Part shown: one piece after another, positions 6,630-14,049 of the stretch
Layout of the letters: every line of letters begins with the position of its first letter
How positions within the stretch are numbered: position 1 is the stretch's first letter
Assembly: GCA_036513315.1 (NCBI GenBank)
Contig: DATBZF010000058.1
Coordinates: 1-14,412, forward strand
Source: Roseiarcus sp036513315
GTDB lineage: Bacteria > Pseudomonadota > Alphaproteobacteria > Rhizobiales > Beijerinckiaceae
DNA: 14,412 nucleotides
Direction of reading: 5' to 3'
Notes under the pieces: generated by a model
Seen by the model: only the letters and a program-made list of their open reading frames with translations
What the model was told of the DNA's origin: nothing
Database searches by the model: none
Program-made: the position numbers and the translations under genes

Positions 6630-7022
6630 ATGTCGAAACCGCAGCCCTTCGTCACGCGTCTTCAGGATGCGCCGCTGGAGACCTGGAGCGACGCGCGCGG
6701 CCGCCTTTCGTTTCACACGCTGGTCAGCGGCGACCGAACGCCGAGCGAGGGCCTTGTCGCCGGCGTCGCCATTGTCGCGCCCGGCGGTCAACTGGCGGAG
6801 CATTCACACGCCCAGCCGGAAATCTATTTCGCGCTGGAGGGGAAGGCGGTGGTGACGATCGACGGCGTCGCGCGCGATGTCGCGGCTGGCGCCGCAGTCT
6901 TCATCCCGGGCGACGCGCAGCATGCGATTCGCAATCCGTTCAGCGAGACGTTCAGGATTTTCTACGTTTTTCCCGCCGATCGATTCGAGGAGATTCGCTA
7001 TAGTTTCGCCGGCGGCGGATAG
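6630..7022 (+). CDS. Small single-domain cupin protein
   Basis: This 130-residue protein contains both cupin motifs. Motif 1 is G-G-Q-L-A-E-H-S-H-A-Q-P-E with His58, His60 and Glu64. Motif 2 is IPGDAQHAIRN with His98. Together they form the usual 3-His/1-Glu metal site, so a metal ion is expected. The substrate cannot be told from sequence: single-domain cupins include dioxygenases, isomerases, lyases and sugar or signal sensors. ATG 6630 is supported by aggaagg at 6616-6622, seven bases upstream. It is the only plus-strand gene between minus-strand genes and seems to have its own transcript, with a promoter that must lie in or beside the family 2 repeat. Confidence 0.88.
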   Translation: MSKPQPFVTRLQDAPLETWSDARGRLSFHTLVSGDRTPSEGLVAGVAIVAPGGQLAEHSHAQPEIYFALEGKAVVTIDGVARDVAAGAAVFIPGDAQHAIRNPFSETFRIFYVFPADRFEEIRYSFAGGG

Positions 7023-7225
7023 GTTGGACGACATCTCGCACGCGGGTGTCCCCTCGCACCGCGTGGCTGCCAATTATGGCGACAACAGCTCATTGATTGC
7101 ACGGAGCGATTATGCGCGAGAGGGAATCCGCTCTCGACTCTGGCCGCGCGCTTCCGTCCCAGCGGCCAATGGTTCCGTTCAAGGCCTCGCGGCTCTTCCA
7201 TACGCTGCGTTCTGCTATACGCATC

Positions 7226-7320
7226 ACCGTTATTGCAAACGGCAGCAAACCGATCCAGACGATGACGCTCTACGGCTTAGTCTGGATGGCTTCGTCGCTG
7301 CGCTCCCTCGCCATGACGGG
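7226..7320. repeat. Degenerate inverted dispersed repeat, family 3
   Basis: The left arm (about 7228-7260, ending atccagac) and right arm (7280-7318, starting gtctggat) are inverted, diverged copies around a 19-base loop. Their consensus resembles the widespread CGTCATTGCGAGCGCAGC / GAAGCAATCC dispersed repeat of many proteobacteria. It lies between the convergent cupin and DUF498 genes. The rest of this 313-base gap (7023-7225) shows no gene or structure I can support. Confidence 0.65.
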
Positions 7321-7335
7321 GAGCGCCCTACCCGC

Positions 7336-7737
7336 TCAGGGCGCGGCGATAAGGGCCGCGGCGACGCGGCGGTTCTCGCCGAGCAGCACATTGTAGACGC
7401 GGGCGGCGGGGCCGGTCGCCATCGCTTCGACGCGCAGGCCCGCTTCTTTCAGCCGCGCCTTCACCGGCGCCGACAGCAGCGCTATCTTCTCGCCGGTTCC
7501 GACCACGAAAATATCGATCGAGCGCGGATTTTGCGCGAGTTCGGCGAACAGCGGCGCGAGCGAGGCGATGGTGATGTCGGCGGGCTTCAGGGCTGGATAA
7601 GCACGCACGCCAACCGGCGTCGCCAGGATCGAGCCGATATGCGACATGCCAGCGAAGCGAAAGCCGCCCGCGCCATAGGCGTCGATGAGATGGCGGCCGG
7701 GGACGAAACCGTCCGTCCCCGTCGGCGCCGCGCTCAT
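7336..7737 (-). CDS. Mth938/DUF498 domain protein, NDUFAF3-like
   Basis: This 133-residue protein consists of one Mth938-like (DUF498) domain: GFRFAGMSHIGSILATPVGV, then a central segment ending in IDIFVVGTGEKIALL, and AMATGPAARVYNVLLGENRRVAAALI at the C-terminus. The human relative NDUFAF3 is a complex I assembly factor, and the family often sits beside secF in alphaproteobacteria. Here its ATG overlaps the secF stop as ATGA (7734-7737), so it is translationally coupled to secF and last in the yajC-secD-secF operon. A role in membrane complex assembly is inferred from family and context. No catalytic residues are known for the family. Confidence 0.88.
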   Translation of the reverse strand: MSAAPTGTDGFVPGRHLIDAYGAGGFRFAGMSHIGSILATPVGVRAYPALKPADITIASLAPLFAELAQNPRSIDIFVVGTGEKIALLSAPVKARLKEAGLRVEAMATGPAARVYNVLLGENRRVAAALIAAP

Positions 7738-8690
7738 CCCTTCGCCTTGGCGGCGGGGGCGCGCTCTGCTTCGGAGGCGCTCTCCTTGTCGAACACGTCA
7801 GCCCTGACGCCGAGATAGATCAGGATCGGCGAGCAGATGAAGATCGACGAATAGGTGGCGACAAAAATGCCCCAGATCATCGCCGCCGAAAACGAGCGGA
7901 TGACATGGCCGCCAAGGAAGAACAAAGCCAGCAAGGCGAGGAAAACCGTGGTCGCCGTCATGATCGTGCGTGGCAGCACGGCGTTGATCGACATATTGAC
8001 GATTTCGGCGGTCGACAGGCGCTTGTATTTGCGCATGACTTCGCGAATGCGGTCGAGCACGACCACCGTCTCGTTGAGGGAATAGCCGACGATGGTCAGG
8101 ATCGCGGCGATCGAAGTCGTGTTGAACTCCAGTTGCGTGACGCAGAAAAAGCCGACCGTCAACAACAGGTCATGCATCGTGCCGATGATGGCGCCGACCG
8201 CAAATTGCCATTCGAAGCGGAACCACAAATAGGTCAGCACCGCGACGATCGAAACGACGATGCCGAGCGTGCCCTTTTGCACCAGTTCGCCCGACACGCG
8301 CGGGCCGACCGCGTCGACCTGGCGGAATTCGTAATTGTCGCCGAAGGCCTGGCGCATTTTGCCGATCGCGTTCTGCTGCGCCGCTTCGCCGCCGGGCTGG
8401 ATGCCGACGCGCATCACCGCGTCGGTATCGGCGCCCGCGCGCTGCACTTCGATGGCGCCGAGACCCAGCGATTCGCCGGTGCTGCGCAGCGCGGCGATGT
8501 CGGCGGCGCCGCTCTTGGCGCGCAATTCGACCTGGGTGCCGCCGGAAAAGTCGATGCCGAAATTCATGCCGACGAAGAAGAACAGCAGCACCGCGACGAT
8601 CGACAGGATCGCCGACATCGGGTAGCTCACGCGCCGCAGGCGCATGAAATCGAATTTGGTGTTCTCCGGGGCGAGGCGCAGCAGTTTCAC
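7734..8690 (-). CDS. secF: Protein translocase subunit SecF
   Basis: SecF works with SecD and YajC at the inner membrane, using the proton gradient to help pull secreted proteins through SecYEG. The 318-residue protein has a first membrane helix around residues 25-45 running into GMNFGIDFSGGTQVELR, a periplasmic segment, then a block of five hydrophobic helices including IAAILTIVGYSLNETVVVLDRIRE, the SecF signature. The start codon is GTG (8688-8690), with aagga upstream at suitable distance. It lies 49 bases after secD and shares ATGA with the DUF498 gene. The C-terminal tail is short and charged. Confidence 0.97.
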   Translation of the reverse strand: MKLLRLAPENTKFDFMRLRRVSYPMSAILSIVAVLLFFFVGMNFGIDFSGGTQVELRAKSGAADIAALRSTGESLGLGAIEVQRAGADTDAVMRVGIQPGGEAAQQNAIGKMRQAFGDNYEFRQVDAVGPRVSGELVQKGTLGIVVSIVAVLTYLWFRFEWQFAVGAIIGTMHDLLLTVGFFCVTQLEFNTTSIAAILTIVGYSLNETVVVLDRIREVMRKYKRLSTAEIVNMSINAVLPRTIMTATTVFLALLALFFLGGHVIRSFSAAMIWGIFVATYSSIFICSPILIYLGVRADVFDKESASEAERAPAAKAKG

Positions 8691-8739
8691 GAGATTTCAA
8701 TCCTTCGCGCGGGATAGACTCGGGCGGAGCGGCGGCGCG

Positions 8740-10326
8740 TCATATCGGCAACCGGGTCGGGCGCTTGTAGCGATACCACAGCGCGATCATCATCCGCGTC
8801 ATCGTCACCGCCGTCACCACCGAGGTGAGAATGCCAAGTCCCAGCGAAACGGCGAAGCCGCGCACCGGCCCCGAGCCGAACAGATAGAGAATTGTCGCGG
8901 CGACAAACATCGTCACGTTGGAATCGATGATCGTCGCAAAGGCGCGTTTGAAGCCCGCGTCCAGCGCGGAGATGATCGAGCGCCCCATATGCGCCTCCTC
9001 ACGGATGCGCTCGTAGATCAGCACGTTGGAATCGACCGCCATGCCGATGGTGAAGACGACGCCGGCGATGCCGGGCAAGGTCAAAGTGGCGCCGAGCAAA
9101 GCCATCGAGGCGAAGATGAACAGGATATGCACAGCCAGCGCGAGATCGGCGAACACGCCAAAAATCCCATAGGTCGCCAGCATGTAGCAGACAACCAGAA
9201 TGCCGCCGACGATCGCCGCCCGCTTGCCCGCGTCGATCGAATCCTGGCCAAGGCCAGGCCCGACCGTGCGCTCTTCGACCACGGTCAATTTGGCGGGCAA
9301 AGCGCCGGCGCGCAGCAGAATGGCGAGATTATTCGCCTCCTCGACGGTGAAATTGCCGGTGATCTGCCCCGAGCCGCCGGTGATCGGCCCGAGAATCCGC
9401 GGCGCGGAGATGACTTTGCCATCGAGGACGATGGCGAACGGGCGTCCGACATTCTCGGCCGTGACCTGACCGAAACGCTGACCGCCGCGCAGATTGAAAC
9501 GGAAATTGACGTCCGGCTCGTTGTTCTGGTCGAAACCGGGCTGCGCGTCGGTCAAATCCTCGCCCGCCACCATCACGTGCTTTTGCACGGGGAGCTGGCC
9601 GCCCTGCTGTTGCGGCAGATTGTCGAAATCGCTCGGCGGATCGCCGGGATCGGCGACAAGGCGGAATTCCAGATTGGCTGTCGTGCCGACCAGATCCTTG
9701 ACTTTGGTGGTGTCTTGCAGTCCCGGCACTTCGACGAGGATACGGTCGACGCCCTGCTGCTGGATGTTGATCTCCTTGGTGCCTTTGTCATTCAGGCGGC
9801 GATTCAGAACCTCGATCGACTGGGTGACGGCCCGATGAATCTTGTCGTTGATCGCGGCGTCGGTCAGCGTCAGCGTAACGGCGCCGTCGCCGGTTTCGGC
9901 GATATCCAGCGTATGGCCGGCCGTGCCGATCAGCGCGCTGCTGATCGGCAGGTTGAGCGATTGGAGGTCGGCCAGCGCCTTGGCGCGCTCGGCGGCGTCG
10001 GCGATGCGCACCTGCACGCCGCGCGGCTGCACCGCGATGCCGCCGCTGATCGAAATATGGCCCTCGCGCAGCTTGCCGCGCACGTCGTCACGCAAAGCGT
10101 TGACCTGCGCGCGCGTCAACGCAGCGCTATCGACCTCCCAGAGCAGCGAAGCGCCGCCCTGCAAATCGAGCCCGAGAACGATCGGGCGCACCGGCAGGAA
10201 CGAGGGCAGCGCCTTTTCCAGCCGCTCAGCCACGCCCGCCCCGAGAAAACTCGGCACGACAAGAAGCACGGCCAGCACAATGACCGTCAGAATGGAGGCG
10301 ACCTTCCAGGGGGCCAGACGCAGCAT
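8740..10326 (-). CDS. secD: Protein translocase subunit SecD
   Basis: SecD is the larger partner of SecF in proton-driven late steps of Sec export. The 528-residue protein opens with a membrane helix (about 9-28), then GLDLQGG (52-58), the P1-head periplasmic region, and a C-terminal set of helices with TIGMAVDSNVLIYERIREE, a hallmark of the SecD/RND fold. Length is normal for alphaproteobacteria. ATG 10324-10326 follows ggagat by about 12 bases. It sits 47 bases after yajC and 49 before secF, all on one strand. Confidence 0.97.
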   Translation of the reverse strand: MLRLAPWKVASILTVIVLAVLLVVPSFLGAGVAERLEKALPSFLPVRPIVLGLDLQGGASLLWEVDSAALTRAQVNALRDDVRGKLREGHISISGGIAVQPRGVQVRIADAAERAKALADLQSLNLPISSALIGTAGHTLDIAETGDGAVTLTLTDAAINDKIHRAVTQSIEVLNRRLNDKGTKEINIQQQGVDRILVEVPGLQDTTKVKDLVGTTANLEFRLVADPGDPPSDFDNLPQQQGGQLPVQKHVMVAGEDLTDAQPGFDQNNEPDVNFRFNLRGGQRFGQVTAENVGRPFAIVLDGKVISAPRILGPITGGSGQITGNFTVEEANNLAILLRAGALPAKLTVVEERTVGPGLGQDSIDAGKRAAIVGGILVVCYMLATYGIFGVFADLALAVHILFIFASMALLGATLTLPGIAGVVFTIGMAVDSNVLIYERIREEAHMGRSIISALDAGFKRAFATIIDSNVTMFVAATILYLFGSGPVRGFAVSLGLGILTSVVTAVTMTRMMIALWYRYKRPTRLPI

Positions 10327-10373
10327 GTCGTTTTACTTATCTCCGCGAGGGCGGCGTCGCCGGCCCGGATCGT

Positions 10374-10766
10374 TCACTTGGAAGGCGAGTCCTTCACCGG
10401 TTCGCCTTTGGCGCGCACATCGCCAATGCCCGACCGCGCGATGCGAACGCGCACGTTCGGGGCGATTTCGAGCTCGACTTCGGTATCGTCGGTCGCTTTG
10501 GTGATTTTGCCGATCAGGCCGCCGGTGGTGACGATCGTATCGCCGCGGCGCGCGCCCTGCACCATCGCCCGTTGTTCCTTGGCGCGCCGCTGCTGGGGCC
10601 GCAGGATCAGGAAATACATGATCGCGAATATGACGACGAAAGGCGCAAACTGGATAAGCATATCGGACGACCCAAAAGCGGGCGATCCGCTCGCTTGGGC
10701 AAAAGCTGGCGTGATAAACAAGGGTGACAACTCCGACGGCGGATATTCCGCGCCTTTTGAAGGCAT
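10374..10766 (-). CDS. yajC: Preprotein translocase subunit YajC
   Basis: YajC is a small single-pass protein that binds SecDF and YidC. Visible are the membrane helix MLIQFAPFVVIFAIMYFLIL, the family signature LRPQQRRAKE and RRGDTIVTTGGLIGKI. The open frame begins at ATG 10766 (130 residues). A TTG at 10719-10721 gives a 115-residue form starting (M)FITPAFAQ, very like the usual alphaproteobacterial N-terminus, and is preceded by ggag nine bases upstream. I think the TTG start is the more likely one but give the longer frame here. It is the first gene of the yajC-secD-secF-DUF498 operon. Confidence 0.93.
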   Translation of the reverse strand: MPSKGAEYPPSELSPLFITPAFAQASGSPAFGSSDMLIQFAPFVVIFAIMYFLILRPQQRRAKEQRAMVQGARRGDTIVTTGGLIGKITKATDDTEVELEIAPNVRVRIARSGIGDVRAKGEPVKDSPSK

Positions 10767-10782
10767 TCTCAGGCGCGGCGCA

Positions 10783-10810
10783 TATATACCGGGCGGCGCT
10801 GGGAAAGCAA
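10783..10810 (-). promoter_or_regulatory. Candidate sigma70-type promoter of the yajC-secDF operon
   Basis: On the minus strand TTGCTT (10810-10805) is followed after 16 bases by TATATA (10788-10783). Transcription would begin near 10775, leaving a leader of about 50 bases to the TTG start at 10721, but under 15 bases to the ATG at 10766. It thus also favours the shorter YajC. The -35 match is weak. Confidence 0.4.
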
Positions 10811-10890
10811 TGCGCGCCCGGGGTGGCCAGGGCGGTTCATTTTAGTCGCTGGCGCGCGATGTCGCGCCGCATATCGACTTGCGAAGACGA

Positions 10891-10944
10891 GCGCCGCGGC
10901 GACGGTAGCCCTTTGCTAAATTGTTGTTTGTAAGGCCGCGGCGC
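10891..10944. repeat. Inverted repeat around an AT-rich core upstream of aqpZ
   Basis: Perfect 9-base arms gcgccgcgg (10891-10899) and ccgcggcgc (10936-10944) enclose 36 bases with an AT-rich part (gctaaattgttgtttg). It lies in the divergent yajC/aqpZ gap. It may be regulatory or chance in GC-rich DNA. I see no convincing aqpZ promoter elsewhere in the gap. Confidence 0.35.
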
Positions 10945-11017
10945 CGCGCTTAGATCGGCATGCGTCGATTCGTCAGCGATTCGTCGCCTGGCGAGCGGCA
11001 ACAAGGGGAAATTGGCC

Positions 11018-11731
11018 ATGAACAAGCCTGTCGCAGAATTTATCGGCACTTTCGCGCTCGTTTTCATCGGCTGCGGCGCGGCCGTGATCGGCGGAATGGG
11101 TTCGGGCGCCACCGCCATTGACGTGCTCGGCATTGCTTTCGCCTTCGGCCTGGCGATTGTCGCCATGGCCTATGGCATCGGCCCGGTGTCGGGTTGCCAT
11201 GTCAATCCGGCGGTCAGTTTCGGCGTGTTCGTCGCCGGCCGCATGACCCTCAGCGATCTCATCAGCTACGCCATCGCGCAAGTGCTCGGCGCCATCGCCG
11301 GCGCCGCCGTGCTCTATCTCATCCTTTCCGGCAAGGCGTCGGGATGGAATGGCGGACTTGGCCAGGACGGCTGGGGGCCGGGCTATCTCGGCGAGTATTC
11401 GACGCTTTCGGCTTTCGTCTTCGAAGTGGTCGGCACGTTCCTGTTTCTGGTCTGCATTCTCGGCGTGACGGATTCGTCGTCGCCGCCGCATATCTCAGGC
11501 CTCGCCGGCCTCGCCATCGGCCTGACTTTGGTCGCCATCCATATCGTCGGCATCAATGTCACCGGCGTTTCGGTCAACCCGGCGCGCTCGATCGGCCCGG
11601 CGCTGATCGGCATCGGCTCGAATCCGAAGGCGTTTGCGCAGCTCTGGCTGTTCATCATCGCGCCGCTGATCGGCGCCGGAATCGCCGGGCTGTTGTTCGC
11701 CAACGGGATATTGGTGGCGCGGAAGGATTGA
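11018..11731 (+). CDS. aqpZ: Aquaporin Z family water channel
   Basis: This 237-residue protein is an inner-membrane major intrinsic protein with six predicted helices. Two NPA half-helices are visible: HVNPAV (Asn63) and VNPARS (Asn187). Of the selectivity-filter positions of E. coli AqpZ, Phe43, His174 and Arg189 correspond to Phe43, His175 and Arg190 here, which points to water rather than glycerol transport. The Thr183 position appears to be Val184, by my alignment from memory. ATG 11018 is chosen because aaggggaa (11003-11010) lies at good distance; a TTG two codons upstream is also in frame but unlikely. It is divergent from yajC and appears to be a single-gene unit. Confidence 0.93.
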   Translation: MNKPVAEFIGTFALVFIGCGAAVIGGMGSGATAIDVLGIAFAFGLAIVAMAYGIGPVSGCHVNPAVSFGVFVAGRMTLSDLISYAIAQVLGAIAGAAVLYLILSGKASGWNGGLGQDGWGPGYLGEYSTLSAFVFEVVGTFLFLVCILGVTDSSSPPHISGLAGLAIGLTLVAIHIVGINVTGVSVNPARSIGPALIGIGSNPKAFAQLWLFIIAPLIGAGIAGLLFANGILVARKD

Positions 11732-11740
11732 GGGGCCGGG

Positions 11741-11829
11741 GCCACGCCGCTGAGACGCCGTCAACCGGCTGCGCCGGTCCTTCACTTCGTTTCGGTCCCT
11801 TCGGGATGACTGCGTCTCGGCGGCGTGGC
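11741..11829. repeat. Compound hairpin A downstream of aqpZ
   Basis: Arms 11741-11758 (gccacgccgctgagacgc) and 11812-11829 pair over 18 positions, with one position a G-U pair if transcribed forward. The 53-base interior holds two smaller hairpins: accggc-tgc-gccggt (11764-11778) and tccc-ttc-ggga (11796-11806). This would fold as a multibranch structure. It begins nine bases after the aqpZ stop and has no T-run. Confidence 0.85.
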
Positions 11830-11839
11830 AAGTGGCCTT

Positions 11840-11896
11840 CATGTCCTTTGGTGCGCGATGCGGCCTGAAGGCCGCAATCGGTCACCAAAGGACATG
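11840..11896. repeat. Compound hairpin B
   Basis: Perfect 14-base arms catgtcctttggtg (11840-11853) and caccaaaggacatg (11883-11896) enclose a second perfect hairpin, tgcggcct-ga-aggccgca (11859-11876). No T-run follows. Confidence 0.85.
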
Positions 11897-11907
11897 GTGA
11901 GCCAACG

Positions 11908-11987
11908 GCCATCGGCCGGCGAAGCTGTCAAGGTCGGCAAAGCCGCCCGCGAAGCGGGGCGCCTTTACAGCTTCGCGGGCCGATGGC
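11908..11987. repeat. Compound hairpin C
   Basis: Arms 11908-11928 and 11967-11987 pair over 21 positions with a single G-G mismatch; the left arm core is ccatcggccggcgaagctgt. The interior again holds two small hairpins, cggc-aaa-gccg (11935-11945) and cccgc-gaa-gcggg (11946-11958), repeating the architecture of hairpin A. Confidence 0.85.
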
Positions 11988-12010
11988 AGCGCGCCTTCGC
12001 CAAATGTCAC

Positions 12011-12025
12011 GGGCGGCTGCCGCCC
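12011..12025. repeat. Short GC hairpin D before the ABC-F gene
   Basis: gggcgg-ctg-ccgccc pairs as a 6-bp stem (or a 7-base palindrome around one T). It lies about 80 bases before the ABC-F start and is the last structured element of the 375-base gap after aqpZ. The remaining bases, 12026-12106, show no feature and no clear Shine-Dalgarno. Confidence 0.5.
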
Positions 12026-12106
12026 GCCATCGCACCGCAACATAAATTGAGCCGCCATCGGCCCTCCCCCCTTGCCAGCGGCCGCCCCGCAAGCCAAAAG
12101 CGCGGC

Positions 12107-13990
12107 ATGTTGCATATCAACGACCTCACCTATCGCCTCGGCGAGCGCATGCTGATCGACCACGCGACCGTGGCGCTGCCGACCGGCGCGCGCGTTGGCC
12201 TGGTCGGGCGCAACGGCGCCGGCAAGACCACTTTGTTCCGCCTGATCGCCAATGAGATTTCGCCGGAGAGCGGATCGATCAATGTGCCCAAACAAGCGAG
12301 GATGGGGCGCGTCGAGCAGGAAGCGCCGGGCGGCGCGCAGACTTTGGTCGATTTCGTGCTGGAGGCCGATAAGGAGCGCGCGGCGTTGCTCGAAGAGGCC
12401 GAGACGGCCAAGGACCCGATGCGCATCGCCGAAATCCAGACGCGCCTCGTCGATATCGACGCCCATGCGGCGCCGGCGCGCGCCGCCAGCATCCTCAACG
12501 GCCTCGGCTTCGACGAGGCGGCGCAAAACCGCGCGCTGTCCGAATTTTCTGGCGGCTGGCGCATGCGCGTTGCGCTCGCCGCTGTATTGTTCTCGGCGCC
12601 CGATCTTTTGCTGCTCGACGAGCCGACCAATTATCTCGATCTTGAAGGCGCGCTCTGGCTGGTCGACTATCTGAAAACCTATCCGGCGACGACGATCGTC
12701 ATTTCGCATGATCGCGACCTGCTCGACGATGTCGCCGATCACATCCTGCATCTCGAACGCGCCAAGCTCACTCTATGGAGCGGCGGCTATACCAGCTTCG
12801 AGCGCCAGCGGCGCGAACAGCAGGTATTGCAGGGCAAGGCGGCCAAGAAGCAGGAGGAGCGGCGCGCCCATCTGCAATCCTTCGTCGACCGCTTCCGCGC
12901 CAGCGCCACCAAGGCGACGCAGGCGCAATCGCGGCTGAAAATGCTCGCCCGGATGGAGCCGGTGACAGCGATCGTCGACGAGAACGTGCTGCCGTTCCGC
13001 TGGCCGGCTCTGCGCAAAAAGCTCAGCCCGCCGATCATCGCGATGGAGAAGGTCAGCGTCGGCTATGGCGAGCGTATCGTGCTGTCGAAGCTCAACCTCA
13101 CTTTGTCGAACGACGACCGGATCGGCCTGCTCGGTTCGAACGGCAACGGCAAATCGACTTTCGCCAAACTGCTTGGCGGGCGGCTGGAGCCGATGGCGGG
13201 TTCGATCACGCGCTCGAGTAAGCTTGAGGTCGGGTTTTTCGCCCAGCATCAGGTCGACGATCTTGATTTGAGCGGTACGCCCTACAGCCATGTCGCCGAG
13301 AAGATGCGCGGCAGTCCCGAGTCGAAAATCCGCGGCCGCACGGCCTTGATCGGCTTTTCCGGCGCGCGCGCCGATACGAAGATCGCCGCTCTCTCGGGCG
13401 GCGAGAAGGCGCGGCTGCTGATGGGCCTGGCGACATTCGACGGGCCGCAGCTCATCATCCTCGACGAGCCGACCAATCATCTCGACATCGACAGCCGCGC
13501 CGAACTGATCGAGGCGATCAACGAATATGAGGGCGCGTGCATTCTCGTCTCGCATGATCGCCGCCTGCTGGAGGCCTGCGTCGACCGGCTCTGGCTGGTC
13601 GCCGACGGCACGGTGCGTAATTTCGACGGCGACGTCGCCGATTACAGCCGTTTCGTGCTCGGCAAGAACGCGCCGAAGGAGAGTCGCAAGCCGGAAGCCG
13701 CTATGGCGAAACCGGCGCCCGCCGCCGACCGCCGCGATAATCCGCGCGGGCGCCGCGACCTCGGCCCGTTGCGCAAGGAAATCGTCGCCGCCGAACAGAA
13801 GATGCATCGCTTCCAGGACCTGTTGCGCCGCATCGACGAAGCGCTCGCCAATTCCAGCGACACGGCGAATAATTCGGCCAAAGTCATCGATCTCGCGCAA
13901 AAACGCGGCGAGGTGGAAAAGGCGCTGATGGCGACGGAGGAGACCTGGCTGGCGCTGTCCTCGCAGGCGGAAGAGGCGGCGGCGGGGTGA
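12107..13990 (+). CDS. yheS: ABC-F family ATPase, YheS-like
   Basis: This is a soluble protein of 627 residues with two ATPase domains and no membrane segment, as expected for ABC-F translation factors that act in the ribosomal E site. Domain 1 has Walker A GRNGAGKT (34-41), signature FSGGW and DEPTN (171-175). Domain 2 has GSNGNGKS (343-350), signature LSGGEKARL around 429 and DEPTNHLDI from 453. Between them lies the charged P-site-tRNA-interaction linker (about 228-285) with AHLQSFVDRFRASATKATQA, close to E. coli YheS. A Lys/Ala/Pro-rich spacer and predicted coiled coil follow after about 530. I chose ATG 12107 because MLHINDLTYR starts the conserved domain directly. The frame is open back past 11894, but that stretch is built from hairpin DNA. 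Confidence 0.93.
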   Translation: MLHINDLTYRLGERMLIDHATVALPTGARVGLVGRNGAGKTTLFRLIANEISPESGSINVPKQARMGRVEQEAPGGAQTLVDFVLEADKERAALLEEAETAKDPMRIAEIQTRLVDIDAHAAPARAASILNGLGFDEAAQNRALSEFSGGWRMRVALAAVLFSAPDLLLLDEPTNYLDLEGALWLVDYLKTYPATTIVISHDRDLLDDVADHILHLERAKLTLWSGGYTSFERQRREQQVLQGKAAKKQEERRAHLQSFVDRFRASATKATQAQSRLKMLARMEPVTAIVDENVLPFRWPALRKKLSPPIIAMEKVSVGYGERIVLSKLNLTLSNDDRIGLLGSNGNGKSTFAKLLGGRLEPMAGSITRSSKLEVGFFAQHQVDDLDLSGTPYSHVAEKMRGSPESKIRGRTALIGFSGARADTKIAALSGGEKARLLMGLATFDGPQLIILDEPTNHLDIDSRAELIEAINEYEGACILVSHDRRLLEACVDRLWLVADGTVRNFDGDVADYSRFVLGKNAPKESRKPEAAMAKPAPAADRRDNPRGRRDLGPLRKEIVAAEQKMHRFQDLLRRIDEALANSSDTANNSAKVIDLAQKRGEVEKALMATEETWLALSSQAEEAAAG

Positions 13991-14049
13991 GCGGCCCGCT
14001 CGCTATCGCGGCGCAAAGCGGCTAGTTCTGGCGCATTGAGGGACCAGCG

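Noticed and set aside
8644..10845. Very long plus-strand open frame opposite secD and yajC (over 700 codons)
   Set aside because: It is antisense to clearly identified secD and yajC; its product is low-complexity Arg/Asp/Gln-rich, typical of shadow frames in GC-rich DNA.
11741..11987. Hairpins A-C as ordinary Rho-independent terminators of aqpZ
   Set aside because: No T-run follows any stem, and three successive compound stems exceed what a terminator needs.
11825..12106. N-terminal extension of the ABC-F protein, including an ATG at 11894 after aaagga
   Set aside because: The bases are explained by hairpins B, C and D, and the conserved ABC domain starts right at Met 12107. The in-frame ATG inside the stem remains a weak alternative.
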